A stretch of 64,000 nucleotides of DNA from assembly GCA_014529385.2 (NCBI GenBank), contig CM043968.1:8168648-8232647 (forward strand), written 5' to 3'. Both the position numbers and the translations under genes were made by a program. The DNA comes from Adiantum capillus-veneris (lineage: Eukaryota > Streptophyta > Polypodiopsida > Polypodiales > Pteridaceae). Positions 32,009 through 42,830 of this stretch are shown here, piece by piece; position 1 is the stretch's first letter; each line of letters starts with the position of its first letter. The notes under the pieces were generated by a model. That model worked only from the letters and a program-made list of their open reading frames with translations, was not told where the DNA came from and made no database searches.

Positions 32009-33000
32009 TTTGAGCATTACTCAATCATTTTCTTTGAAGGTCAAGGCTCATCTATGCTTATCACAACAATACCCTTTTACTTCTATTGCGTGATGGATAT
32101 AGTTTCTTAAGATTCTTTAAGATCTCTAATATACTCATCATCAGCAAATATGTTCCCAAGTAGCATCTTGACTATCAATAGGAGGTTGGATCTTCCTTCA
32201 ATTACCTCAAAGGGTGCCTTTCCTATAGAAGTATACTCTACTAAGGGTAAATTTTTCCCATTGATCTCTTTGACCTACTTCCATAATGTAGTCTTTAAGT
32301 AGGTCGATGATGGTTGAATTTTCTATCTCGCTTTGGCCATCCGTTTGTGGGTGATAGGCCGAAGAAAAATTCAACTTAGTACCTAGATTCTCAAAGAGAC
32401 GCTTCCAAATTTTTTTGGTTATTCTTGGCAGATACTACAGATGTTGGTAAGCCATGGTCCATATTCTTGTATCCCCATGTATAGACTTGGGTATCCCAAA
32501 GATGAAATCCATGTATATACTTTCCCATGGGGAATCTGGTATAGGCAATGGCTAAAGCAAACCAGGTTGCTTCCCTCTATCATACTTTGTCTTTTGATGT
32601 ACAATTTGACAACATAGTTTGGTATTTCTGCCTTCATTGTTGGCCGATAAAAGCACATCTCTACTCCTTCAAGAGTAGCTTGAATCCCTCTGTGTCTTGC
32701 ATAAGGTGGAACATGAGATTCATACATAATCTTTTCACGTAAACTATGTGTGTAATGCATAGCCTATTGCCATAGATAATATAACCATCTTGCACATTGT
32801 ATGGTTCCTCTTTCTTCCCTAGTGCAATAGATGACATTACATCTTTGAAGTCTAGATTCGTAGCATACTCATCCATCATAGAGGACAATAATTGTGAGTA
32901 GCTATTGATAATACAACATTTAGTTTGCCTTTGTGAAAGTGCATTAGCCACTTGGTTGAGCCATAAGAAAATTTTGGAGGTCATTTGGAGGGCGTTCTAA
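32009..33000 (-). pseudogene. pol: RNase H end and integrase of element 3 (part 2)
   Basis: On the minus strand: LNQVANALSQRQ (end of RNase H/connection, canonical NxVADALSRR), then LREKIMYESHVPPYARHRGI, QATLEGVEMCFYRPTMKAEI (the H2C2 zinc-binding region of integrase), and further on [13 protein letters not shown] (integrase core). The pieces lie in two or three frames with stops. It reads directly into 20397-19930 once element 2 is removed. The element would have been an autonomous Ty3/gypsy copy. Confidence 0.8.
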
Positions 33001-33009
33001 GAAATTCTA

Positions 33010-33364
33010 TTTCTCTCTCTAGAAAATCTTCTTAAAATGCCTTTGCACTTATTGAGTACGTCCAAAAGGACAACTTGATACTTTGAAAAATAAACCTAAC
33101 TTTTTGACATTTTTTGAAAACAATCACCTTTTCATTAAATGTGATTGTCTTTTTCACGAGGTTGGTGCCGCTCATTGAATACGGCTTTCTACATAATTCA
33201 AATTTAAAAAATATATAAAATTGTCAGATAATGTCAAAATTTGAAGATTTGGACGCCACTAATGTGTTGGGAACGGCCAAATACCTAAAAATCGAATGTC
33301 TACTTGCCCTGTTCAGACACGTGGAGAGGGAGAAAATGCCAAAAAACCTCTAAAAGCGGGTTGT
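33010..33364. other. No gene seen
   Basis: AT-rich sequence between element 3 pol and the TA block; a TGTTGGGAACGGCC phrase at about 33264 might be an LTR edge but has no partner in the window. Confidence 0.35.
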
Positions 33365-33477
33365 AGTAGAATGACGCACGAGGGACACTCTAATTTTTTG
33401 TGAAATGGCCTTTTCGAGCCATTTTGCTTCTTCTCCCTTTTATGGGTTTATATATATAAAGAACTATATACACTTTA

Positions 33478-33571
<94 letters not shown>

Positions 33572-33690
33572 TATTATAAAGGGGTTTTAGCCGAACGACG
33601 TACGAGGGACACTTTAAATTCTTGTGAAATGGCCTCTACGCACTGTTGGGCTACTTCTCTCTTTTATGGGTTTATATAATAAGAAGTATG
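33365..33690. repeat. TA microsatellite flanked by a direct repeat
   Basis: An uninterrupted TA tract runs from 33481 to 33566. On either side lie related segments of about 90-100 bp (33365-33460 and 33595-33680) sharing ACG[CT]ACGAGGGACACT, TTGTGAAATGGCC and TTTTATGGGTTTATA. The microsatellite therefore sits inside a local duplication. Confidence 0.85.
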
Positions 33691-33704
33691 TGTGTGTATA
33701 TATA

Positions 33705-34350
33705 GCCTATACAAGTGGTATAGTATTGCCCCCGCTATTTATGTCAAGTGCAACATCATTGCCTCAATAGCAAAAGAGGAATTTTCTCTCAGGAAACTCT
33801 ATAGTGGTAGCCATGTGATTAGACCATTGTGCCCCTAGGATAATTAACATCTTCATGCTTGAGTGGTGAGATGACGAAGTCTTCTTTATGGACATAGCTT
33901 TGTACATGGAGCCTCAACTTTCCAATAAAGGGAGCGACTAAGGCCTCTTGTCCTTTAAAAGCTCCATCATCTTGTACCATATCTCCCATCTTGAATTCCT
34001 CAATTTTTAACAAGAAATAGAGCTTTTCATTACTTTGTTTAAAGTTTGAGTATATACAAGTGGTTTAGTATTGCCCTCACTATTTACATCAAGTGAAACA
34101 TCATTGCCTCAATAGGAAAAGAGGACCTTTCTCTCATGAAACTTTATAATGGCATCCATGTGATCAAACCATTGTGCCCCTAGGATAACATCTTCATGCT
34201 TGAGTGGTGAAATGAATAATTCTTCTTTATGGACATAGCTTTACATGGAGCCTTATCTTCCCAATAAAGGGGGTGACTAAGGCCTCTTGCCCTTTAAAAG
34301 CTCCATCAGCTTGTACCACATCTCCCTCTTGAATTAATTAATTCCTAGCT
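33705..34350 (-). pseudogene. Protease-region fragment of element 3, duplicated in tandem
   Basis: Minus-strand frame 34013-33819 reads EEFKMGDMVQDDGAFKGQEA, LVAPFIGKLRLHVQSYVHKE and DFVISPLKHEDVNYP, resembling the second half of a plant gypsy retropepsin (HVQGYV-type, SPLKHEDV before the ILG-like box). The block 33711-34010 is repeated, more decayed, at about 34057-34350 (offset about 346 bp). Neither copy is intact, and the DSG active site is not visible. Confidence 0.5.
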
Positions 34351-34477
34351 TGGTAGCTGGCTCAACAAAAATGAATTTGTGAGTAGAGCAAGGGCCAAAC
34401 AAAATGAAAGCATCATGCTCTCTTACTTTCCCCCCAAAAATAAGAGAGTGGTGCTCCTTTGCAATGGCCTTCATCTT

Positions 34478-35780
34478 TTAGAGCTTCCACCATGGCGGCT
34501 CTAGGAGGTCATTACGTTCTTTTCTCTTGGGACATGCCCGAGAAATATGGCCAACACTTGAAACACTTGTTATCTTTAGGATAATGTTCAATAGCCTTGG
34601 GAGAATTTTGTGTTGCATTGTTCTTCCTTTCCCCTTTGGCTCAGTTGATTTCGTGGCTTTCGTTATCTTGGAGCCCTTCTTACTCCCTTGTTGGAAAGGA
34701 ATCCCTGAAGCAAACATAATATAATGTATGACCTCCAAAATAGTTTTAGGTCTTTGTGAGTTGACATACTCACTCATCTCCTAAGATAGGCCAACATAAA
34801 ATTGTTGCTTTTGTTTTGCAAAGTCGTTCTTTTTGTAGACAGTGGCTTTGAGATGTAACTCCCAAAACATACTCACAGTGTTGGACAGACTCGTATATTC
34901 AAGCTTTTCCATTCTGTAAGGACTTTGTCTTCCGCATCACTTGCAAGGAATTGCTTTATAATAGCAATCCTCAAATCTTTCTAGGCCTTTTGGAGCTTCA
35001 CCTTCACTATGTTGGCTTGCTCACCATTGCCGAGCTGACTTTTGAAAATACATAGAAATATTTGAAGATCCAAAAAAATCTTCATCTCAAGAAGCCACCT
35101 CAAATTGTTGGGGATAAAGACCAACACTTTATCAATTGCTTCAAAAGTTCCATCATAGGCAAGAAAGCTAACGTTCTTTCCTCCCTCTTTGAATTTCTTC
35201 AAATTACATGACCTCTTCCATGCCGCATAGCTCCTCCATTTACCCTTTCTCTTCTCTCTCTTGGGTGGCAAGCTGCTATCCTCTGTAGTATTGCAAGATG
35301 GTGATGATGACGAAGAGGAAGAGGAGGATCAAGGTGAAGATGGTGACCACTTTCTTAACTTCCTCTTGCTTGGATTTCTTTCTCCCTTCTTTGGAGTGGC
35401 ATGTGAGGGAGTACTTGATGATTTCTTCTATTTTTGGGTGGACTAGGTGTCCACCGTGCCCACCATCTTCTTGGGGAAACATCACTTTCAAAGTGGGAGC
35501 GGTGACACTTTCATACCTCTCCTTTGAGAGTTCAAGACACACTTCTTCTTCTTAAACAGTTTGCGTGGGAGCTCCTTTTGGTATCCCCTCTTCATTACCC
35601 AAATATTTTCCTCTTTTGGAGGTCTCACTGGTAGGCCTTGTAGGAATTCTCTCTTCTTGGGTAACTTGAGAAACTTGACCTTGAAGATCTTGAATTTGGC
35701 TTTAAACCTCCGTTTGCAAAATAGGGCTTGCAATTCATTCTTGTAACTTGTTAAACAAGGTAGTTGACGACTCTGCAACC
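34478..35780 (-). pseudogene. gag: Gag of element 3 with zinc knuckle remnant
   Basis: Minus strand. The N-terminal part (35780-35276) gives coiled-coil-like SQIQDLQGQVSQVTQEER in one frame and SVTAPTLKVMFPQEDGGHGG in another. Then comes 35271-34981 with KNVSFLAYDGTFEAIDKVLV, a gag-core start. Frame 34777-34478 ends in GHISRACPKRKERNDLLEPP, the second half of a CCHC knuckle. Many shifts and stops; a long-dead copy. Confidence 0.55.
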
Positions 35781-36017
35781 ATCATCAAATGTATACCATG
35801 AGCCCAAATCTAAGTTCTCAATATTAATTACATTCTCTTGATTATGTTAGGCCATGATTGAATTTCCATGTATGTGTATGCTAGTTGTTTCCTTGACACT
35901 TCTAAAACTTTGGCTACTACTCCTCTTATCCCTTGAAAATTAGCACTCGAGTACCTATCTCCATGGTTTTAAATATTATTAATTGCAAAGAGTAGTGGAG
36001 TGTGTTTAACAATGTAA

Positions 36018-36043
36018 AGCTATTAGTCGGGTGACTAATAGCT
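36018..36043. repeat. Perfect inverted repeat, 11-bp arms
   Basis: AGCTATTAGTC and GACTAATAGCT around a GGGT loop. It lies 22 bp left of the 2.55-kb direct repeat and is not present beside its right-hand copy. Confidence 0.9.
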
Positions 36044-36065
36044 CAATAATGTGGTTCAGCCATAG

Positions 36066-37812
36066 GCAAGTCCCGTAAGACTCCATTATTAAAACCATAG
36101 AATCTGATGGTGTCCCCCCTATCCTATAAACATGCATACCAACCAAGAAAATAAATTTCAGTCCCACTTACCCTATTGCAATGAAAAACTCCAACCTTTC
36201 ATAGATTACTCAAGGACCTCTCTTCTTAAGCAAGAAAAGAGAAACCTCAGTTTTGATACCAATGTCAGATAATACTTACTTTTAGATTCAGCAAAATTTA
36301 ACTATGAAATGGTAGAGTTTTCCTCAAGAGAAAGATAGCAAGGAGATTATAGGTTATGTCGGATGATTTCTTTACACAAGTGCACATAAAAAGCACTATA
36401 ATCATGCATATAATTCAAAGAGAATACCCAACTAAGATGAGCACTGGATTTGCTTGGAGCCGGCGGTCCTCCTCCAAAAGGATTTGTATTATAATCCTCT
36501 CAAATGAGACACCACACACTCACACACACTTGTTTAGTTCACAAACAACAAGTGTGTGCTACCTTGGACATGAGGCCCAACCAAGCTTAGTAAACAAAAG
36601 CTAGAGTTAACTTACTAAATGAGGAAGGGTTGACCTAACCTTAGTCTTTAGATTTCCCCTTTTATTTAATAAAAACCATAAACTTACTCCTTTTATTAAT
36701 TAGCTCGGGTGCAAGACCTTTGCACGCCTTATGAAGCTACATCCTACTGCTAATTTAGGACCTGCTAAATTAGGATAACTTTGATAAAAATAAAAAATTT
36801 ACGTTTTGGGCTTTAAAACTTTCACCTCATGTGTGAAACCTTAGCAATGCTTTAAGGGGCTACCAAGTTGCTCCCAAAACCTGCTCAATTTAGACAATTT
36901 GTGGCAAGTTAGAATTTCACTTTAAGGCTTTCAAGACTTTATACTTGCTCTAAAAAATTATTCCAATGACTTGAACCTAACACAACTACTTTCTATTTTT
37001 AGACCGCTATGTAATTACTCTCGATCATCTCTTGTGTATTGTACCTTTGATCAAGGCTACCCGGGATACATTTATCTTTCCTTGACCTGTACCTATGACT
37101 CGGATTACTAGTTAGCAATCACCCTTGCTCTTTTATGGACTTTTCCCTTTTGGTCGTCCCAAGCCTTGATCAGTTGGTCCATCATCACTTAATCAATTTC
37201 ACTTGTTCTTTTTTTTTATTTTCCCTACACTTAAGTGTCCAAATTAAATTGAAAAATACTTTTAGAGGATTAGAAATTAATATTCATGACATGATGCTTA
37301 TAGTTCTCTCCTTTCAATTCCAACTTGTGGGCACATATGACTTGCCTCACATTCTCTTGGTGTTCATGTTGTTACTCTCGTCTTTTGATTGCTTAAATAC
37401 AACATTCAAAGAAGTGAATGCTCTTTTTTTCACAACAACATGCATTTTTTGAATCTTTTTTCTTGCTTCATAACAACTCTTGGGATCCTTAACAAAGCTT
37501 CTTTTTGCCTCTCTTTGAGAGAAACCCATGCTCATGTTATCTAAATCACTTCACAAATCTAAATTTGAGACCTCCCCTTCTCTAATTAGAAACGATTTTT
37601 CAATGAGATTAAGACTTGTTCTTTTGTGACCATAAAAAGTCTCTGTTTTACCTCAATTCATCCCTTGATTGAGAAAGAGATAAACCTTTGACAATTCTGA
37701 ATCTCTTCTTGTGATGGCGAAGTCTCTTAGGTTGAGCTAGACGAAGTAAACCTGGGCTATGATACCAAAGTAGCATAATTTGGGAGGAGCATAGTAGCTA
37801 AATAGATCTTTG

Positions 37813-37876
<64 letters not shown>

Positions 37877-38625
37877 TTTTTAGGGGGGAAGCCTTGCTCT
37901 CTGCAGCCTACGATTAGCCTCCTCCACAACAACAATTTGTAGTTTTTTACCCTCTTTTGCTTCTCTAACACAAAAGTTGTAGAGGTTTCCATTCCTAGTT
38001 TGGATTGAGGGCTATTTTTAGAGATTGGCTCTCTATCACGAGAAATTTAAATAATAGTGTCACTCGGGTTCCTTTTCGTACTTTGGCCACTTATAGACCT
38101 TTCCTTTAGTTCTTTATCTATTAGCTTCCTCTTAAGAAGTATCCACCACTTCACCATGAAGAGGGGTGTGTGCATGGATAATTAGGGTCCTCAAGCCATG
38201 TTCAAGTTAAGTTAGCTCACATCTCCCTTCTATTTGTGATTCCCACACACTTTTGGAGGCATATATTGCACGCTCTTAATTCATTTTGGTCCCATAAAAG
38301 ACAATTGATTTTGGGGAGGATTCCATTAGCATTTCTAAAGGGTTGCATAATCTTTTTAGCACCCTAAGGTTTTGAGTTGCACCTTAAACTATGAAGGTTT
38401 CTTCACCCTTTTGGTACCCTACGGCCTTGAGACACTCCTTATAGTCATTTTCATAATCTTGGTCCTTCCACTGTTTTTATTTTGTCTCTTTAGAATGGCC
38501 GATTCTAAAGAGAGAAAATCATTTAAAGTACACCAAAATTTAATTTGGTGATAGCAATGATAGTGAAATTCTAATCTCCCTATTTCTCTCTCTTTGTTTT
38601 ATAGATTGAGAGAGGAGATGTTTCA
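36066..38625. repeat. Flanking direct repeat, left copy (about 2.55 kb)
   Basis: Collinear with 47686-50927 from AAGTCCCGTAAGACTCC to GATGTTTCAAGGGTC, about 97% identical by eye. Non-coding apart from a GA microsatellite (37816-37874). Two primer-site-like words on the minus strand (TTGGTATCAAAAC at about 36262 and TTTGGTATCATAGCC at about 37768) hint that it contains old Ty1/copia material. The copies bracket the PLE pair exactly. Confidence 0.9.
37816..37874. repeat. GA microsatellite
   Basis: Uninterrupted GA dinucleotides, about 29 units; shorter (50137-50173) in the right-hand repeat copy. Spurious Leu/Ser frames run through it. Confidence 0.97.
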
Positions 38626-38738
38626 AGGGTCTTTCCTTCTCCAAGCCCCCCCTTCTCCCACATCTTTGGATCACCAACACCGCCGCTGCATCACCACTTG
38701 ACAAAGATCACCTCGAGCTCCCAACCCGCAAAGGACGT
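38626..38738 (+). other. 5' junction of PLE copy A
   Basis: The left repeat ends GTTTCAAGGGTCTT and copy A starts (T)CTTTCCTTCTCCAAGCC; copy B has GTGCATCTTTCCTTCTCC and the right repeat has GGGTCTTCCGCG. The shared TCTT is a microhomology typical of 5'-truncated target-primed insertions. Confidence 0.75.
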
Positions 38739-40445
38739 TTGAGAAGGAAGTATTGGCTACCCCTTGTAAATCCTCAACACTACAAACTTCTCCTTTTTGG
38801 TAAACTTAAAACCTGCTCTTTGGAGCTTGGTGTTTCCAACTTTAAAGTACATAACCTTTCACCTAAAACTCTCTCCCTCCCTGAAAAGCGATGCTTAGCT
38901 TTAGGTTTAAAATACATCCCTCCCCCTTCAAACCCTTCACCCGTTTCTCTTCTTAACGCTCATACCAAAATGGCAAGAGAATTCAATCTTAAGTTTTTCT
39001 TCAAGAATCATCCAACTCTACCACCCTCTCCTTTCAAAATACCAAATCCCCTTCGGAAGCCGCCCTTGCAAAACCCAGCTCTCAACCAAATCTTACTCAC
39101 CAACCATATTAACCTTAACCCTCTTTTAAACTCTAATTTCTTCCCACCCTCTAAAACTCCCCGTTTTGTCATTCAAGCCTTAAAAAGCCTCAAATTGGAT
39201 CCTTCCATTGTCATAAAACCTGCAGACAAAAACCTAGGCTTGGCCATACTATCTTTGGATTGGTACGAAAGCAACGCCCTCACTCACCTCAATGATACCT
39301 CCACTTACGAGCCTTGCCTCTCCATCCCCTTTTCCTTTATTGCTTTCCTTCTCTCCTCCATTACCAACCAATTTTTGACGTTACCTACTTTGGATTGTAA
39401 CTTCATCCTCTCACCCCTTGACAAGCAACTTAAACCTTGCCCCATTTATTTCATCCCTAAACTGCACAAACCCTCCCTTGTCTCACGGCCTATTTGCTCC
39501 TATAAAGGCTATATCTTTGAAAAAGCTTCCATTTGGCTTCACTTCCAACTCTTTCCTATCCTCCTCACCTTTAAACAAAATCTTAAAAACTCGCTCACCC
39601 TCATCCAGGACCTTAACAATCTCCCCCTCCCACCCAATACCCTACTCTTCACCTTTGATGTAGAGGCCCTCTACCCTAGTATCCCAATCAACCATGGCCT
39701 CGCGGCACTCAAAGCCTCCCTTTCCACCCATTTTGACCCTCTCAAAACCCACTTCATCCTCTCTCTTGCAGCGCTCATCTTGTCGCACCACTACATTACC
39801 TTCAAAGGTAAGTTTCGGAAACAAGTCAAAGGCACCGCTATGGGCTCCAATTTTGCCGTAGTGTATGCATGCCTCTTCTTATGCCATTTAGAAGCCTCTT
39901 CTTCCCTTTTGAATAGTCCTAACCTTCTCTACTTCAAGAGATATGTAGATGATGCCTTTGGACTATGGATTGGCTCTAAGGCCTCCCTCACCTCTTGTCT
40001 GAATGACTATGGAAAACCACTTCAAAATCACATTAAAATCTCTAGCCACATCCCTCCCAACCATGCCACCATCCTCGACATAGGATTTTTTAAAGGAACA
40101 AAGTTTGTCTCCTCAAGCCTTTTAGACTCTCACTGCCACCAAAAACCCTTAAATGCCTATAACTACATCCCATGGATCTCGTGGCACCCTACACACTTAA
40201 AAGTGGCTTTCATTTTTGCAGAACTCAAAAGATTTATCATTAGAGAAATCTCCTTGGAAGGTTTCATTGCTATCCGCAATCTCTTCTATCAATGCCTTAG
40301 GGCAAAAGGATATCCACCAGGTTTTCTTCTTTATGTGTTCCAAAAAGCCACCTATCAGAATTGCACCTCCCTCATGGAGCCCACTCTTCGACTTAAAAAA
40401 CCACCCCCCATAACCTTCAAGTTACCTTTCACTCCCTCCACCTGA
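38739..40445 (+). CDS. Penelope-type reverse transcriptase, intact frame (copy A)
   Basis: 568 codons without interruption. Motifs in order: SIVIKPADKNLGLAILSLDW (about residues 156-175, the PLE ADKGG-like motif), IYFIPKLHKP (236-245), FTFDVEALYPSIP (304-316, RT motif A), KGTAMGSNFAVVYA (364-377, motif B) and RYVDDAFGLW (401-410, catalytic YVDD), then the PLE thumb-like HPTHLKVAFIFAELKRFIIR. No GIY-YIG endonuclease follows, so it belongs with endonuclease-lacking PLEs, or the nuclease is lost. The enzyme would extend a DNA 3' end using element RNA. The N-terminus is truncated relative to copy B. Confidence 0.88.
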   Translation: MRRKYWLPLVNPQHYKLLLFGKLKTCSLELGVSNFKVHNLSPKTLSLPEKRCLALGLKYIPPPSNPSPVSLLNAHTKMAREFNLKFFFKNHPTLPPSPFKIPNPLRKPPLQNPALNQILLTNHINLNPLLNSNFFPPSKTPRFVIQALKSLKLDPSIVIKPADKNLGLAILSLDWYESNALTHLNDTSTYEPCLSIPFSFIAFLLSSITNQFLTLPTLDCNFILSPLDKQLKPCPIYFIPKLHKPSLVSRPICSYKGYIFEKASIWLHFQLFPILLTFKQNLKNSLTLIQDLNNLPLPPNTLLFTFDVEALYPSIPINHGLAALKASLSTHFDPLKTHFILSLAALILSHHYITFKGKFRKQVKGTAMGSNFAVVYACLFLCHLEASSSLLNSPNLLYFKRYVDDAFGLWIGSKASLTSCLNDYGKPLQNHIKISSHIPPNHATILDIGFFKGTKFVSSSLLDSHCHQKPLNAYNYIPWISWHPTHLKVAFIFAELKRFIIREISLEGFIAIRNLFYQCLRAKGYPPGFLLYVFQKATYQNCTSLMEPTLRLKKPPPITFKLPFTPST

Positions 40446-40801
40446 AGGCTATCACCATCCCTTTGTATCAGCAACCCTATCGCTTCAGCTTGCCAATACA
40501 ACCCCTCACTCATGGTTCTACCTAGACCCACCATTTGTTGGACCTCTGGGCCTAACCTCCATAGCATGCTTGTACATACTTTGCACCAGCCGGGAAGACT
40601 CACATAACTCTTTGAATGGGCTACACGTTCCCCTTTTTTTGGCTTGCCACACACCTTTGACAAAAATATATATTTGAGAATTTTCGTTTTGCTTCAATAC
40701 CCTACCCTTTAAAATAGGGGACTTTTTTGGTTACGCCCCTACCTTCCACTTTATCCATTATCTTGTTCACACCTACCCATTCCCCTGTTCCCCCCCTTGC
40801 G

Positions 40802-40845
<44 letters not shown>
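40802..40845. repeat. Homopolymer of 44 C
   Basis: An unbroken C run in the 3' untranslated part of copy A. Copy B lacks this run and about 200 bp around it. The G-rich complement could form quadruplexes; the length could also be an assembly artefact. Confidence 0.85.
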
Positions 40846-41356
40846 TTCCCTCAACACCACTCCTTTCTCCCTTATCTTGGAGCTCACCTTAGCCAATTAA
40901 ACCCCACCATTCTCTTACCTACCTCTTTCTACACCCCTTGTGAAATCATAAGCCAACTTCACCTACCAATACACCGTTGGTATGCTAGCCCCATAAAATT
41001 TTCTTTGATCTACTAGCTCCACGAAAAATATAAAATTGGTATACTAGCTCATGAAAAAATAATATAAATGGATATTAAAAAATCCTCTTATGTTCCCCTA
41101 AATCTGGACCTTTCTTGTCACCTCTATCTCCCCACTAACTTGGGTATCAAATCATAACTCTATTGGGTACAACATGTCTACCCCAACTCTTCCACCTTGT
41201 ACTTTTGTACACTACCATTAACTCACCTGTCCCTAACTCTTCCACCCTAACTCTTTCCTAGGTACACTTGTACACCACCCTAACTCTTTCCTATGTACAC
41301 TTGTACACTACCATTAACTCCCTTTCCCCCCCCCAAAATCCACCTCAAGCTACCCC

Positions 41357-41365
41357 TATATAAAT
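41357..41365 (+). promoter_or_regulatory. TATA box in the pseudo-LTR of copy A
   Basis: TATATAAAT 35 bp before the hammerhead, in a C-rich context. Well placed to start transcription of copy B just downstream; same arrangement at 47462. Confidence 0.6.
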
Positions 41366-41399
41366 CCCCATTCATCTCCTTCACCTGTATAAGAAAACT

Positions 41400-41441
41400 A
41401 CACCACTGATGAGCTCAATATGAGCGAAATACGTTTGGTGT
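41400..41441 (+). ncRNA. Type I hammerhead ribozyme, copy A
   Basis: Stem I ACACCA (41400-41405) with TGGTGT (41436-41441); core CTGATGA (41406-41412); stem II GCTC / GAGC with loop AATAT; GAA core (41426-41428); short stem III region ATACGT; U17 at 41435. Cleavage is predicted between 41435 and 41436. All conserved core bases are present. The minimal stem III is as described for PLE hammerheads. Its stem III is less self-complementary than in copy B. Confidence 0.85.
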
Positions 41442-41820
41442 CCCATCTTCTCTACATAAATCACCCCTCAACCTCCCCGTGTATCCCTACCTACTTTAAG
41501 GATATTCAACGTCCCACCGTTCCTTTTGTCTCTATATACTTGGAGTCGTTTCGCACGCTTTCTCACATTTTTATCTTACAAATTGTTTTTTTTTAATGCA
41601 TAAGCGATGCACACTCCGCATAATCTCACACTCTCACTCGCCTTCCCTCGCTAAGGCGACATATACTTGAATCATCTTCAAACTCTTCTCAGTCCACCCG
41701 CCCTCCTTTTTCCTTTGTCTTCCCCCCATACTCCAAACTTCCTTCTTTCTACCAATAAGAATTGATAATCTGTGTAATTTTTTTCACGACATCCCTCCTT
41801 TTTGAAGCCTTGAGATTAAG

Positions 41821-42212
41821 ATTCTGCATTTTATTAAAAAAAAACCCGGTCTAAACCTTACACCTAGCCCTTTTTCTACCTTAAAGAATTGACAAACGGT
41901 GCAATTATTTACACAATATCCCTCCTTTTTTGAAGCCTTGTGATTATGGTACTTCATTCTTTTTGAAGCCTTGTGATTATGGTACTTAATTTCTTTTAAA
42001 AAAAAAACCCCGTCAAATTCTGCATTTTATTAAAAAAAAACCCGGTCTAAACCTTACACCTAGCCCTTTTTCTACCTTAAAGAATTGACAAACGGTGCAA
42101 TTATTTACACAATATCCCTCCTTTTTTGAAGCCTTGTGATTATGGTACTTCATTCTTTTTGAAGCCTTGTGATTATGGTACTTAATTCTTTTAAAAAAAA
42201 AACCCCGTCAAA
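41821..42212 (+). repeat. 196-bp tandem duplication in copy B leader
   Basis: ATTCTGCATTTTATTAAAAA starts copies at 41821 and 42017, each ending near AACCCCGTCAA. Inside each, GAAGCCTTGTGATTATGGTA is itself doubled. Confidence 0.92.
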
Positions 42213-42423
42213 TCCCTACACTCAGCCTGTATTGCATTTTGGCCTCTCGATAACTGCAGCGTTCCCCCCCATGGCCCGTTTGGTGCTCTCGGCCTCCCCT
42301 AACGCTGGTTAATACACCTTCTGCCTAGCGAAATCTGTTGAACACTACCTCCACGCTCATTAACCCACCTTCTGCCTAACGCCATCTGCTCAGCACCTTC
42401 TCCAACTTGCTTCAACACTTGTA

Positions 42424-42625
42424 GGCGGGTCCTCCTCACACCCTCAGCCCCCTTCGCTCCTGCCTACCTCCGGCTCTTTTTTTTTTTTTTTTCAACCTCG
42501 CCCTCAGCCCCCTTCGCTCCTTCCTACCTCCGGCTCTGTTTTTTTCAACCTCGCCTGGTTCTTGCTCGCCTTGTAAGCCCTCAGCCCCCTTCGCTCCTGC
42601 TTACCTCCAGCTCTGCCTGTTCTCA
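42424..42625 (+). repeat. GC-rich minisatellite in copy B leader
   Basis: Three copies of CCTCAGCCCCCTTCGCTCCT plus ACCTCCGGCTCT-type sequence, at about 42440, 42502 and 42578, separated by T runs or CTCGCC spacers. Unusually GC-rich for this window. Confidence 0.85.
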
Positions 42626-42675
42626 GCCTCTCCTGGCTCATGCTCACCTTGTAAGGCTTCATTCAAAGTTAGTGG

Positions 42676-42830
42676 AGCACTGTTCAGCTCGCCCTCCCCG
42701 CTTGCCTTGCGTTTCTTCTGCCCCGTTGGCTTGCCACATTGCATCAAACACAGTGCAGCTCGCCCTCCCTGCTTGCTTGGCGTTCTGCTGCCCCACAGAC
42801 TTGCCACATTGCATCAAGCACCCTTGGCTG
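42676..42830 (+). repeat. Doubled GC-rich segment in copy B leader
   Basis: CAGCTCGCCCTCCC...GCTTGCCACATTGCATCAA occurs twice in succession (about 79-bp period). Non-coding; overlapping frames are spurious. Confidence 0.8.

Larger units (their letters stand above)
19930..35780 (-). mobile_element. Element 3: old Ty3/gypsy copy, split by element 2
   Basis: Minus-strand order: gag (35780-34981), zinc knuckle (about 34540), protease-like (34350-33710, duplicated), RNase H and integrase (33000-32004), then after the element 2 insertion the integrase end (20397-19930). RT is not seen; a TA microsatellite and non-coding sequence lie where it should be, so that region was deleted, or the gag and pol parts come from two relics. 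LTRs not identified. Confidence 0.6.
38626..41580 (+). mobile_element. Penelope-like element copy A (5'-truncated)
   Basis: Begins within a TCTTTCCTTCTCC stretch that corresponds to about 44940 of copy B, so it lacks ORF1 and the first part of the RT frame. From there it follows copy B closely to a shared end, CACATTTTTATCTTACA. It contains an intact RT frame, a poly-C run, a TATA box and a hammerhead. It joins copy B head to tail at 41580/41581, so its 3' part forms the pseudo-LTR of copy B. Confidence 0.88.

Noticed and set aside
37798-37992. Leu/Ser-rich protein
   Set aside because: It is a translated GA microsatellite; the same applies at 50046-50291, 50893-51081 and 51071-51286.
38739-40663. 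GIY-YIG endonuclease after the PLE reverse transcriptase
   Set aside because: I searched the region after the RT in all three forward frames for GIY and YIG motifs and found none.
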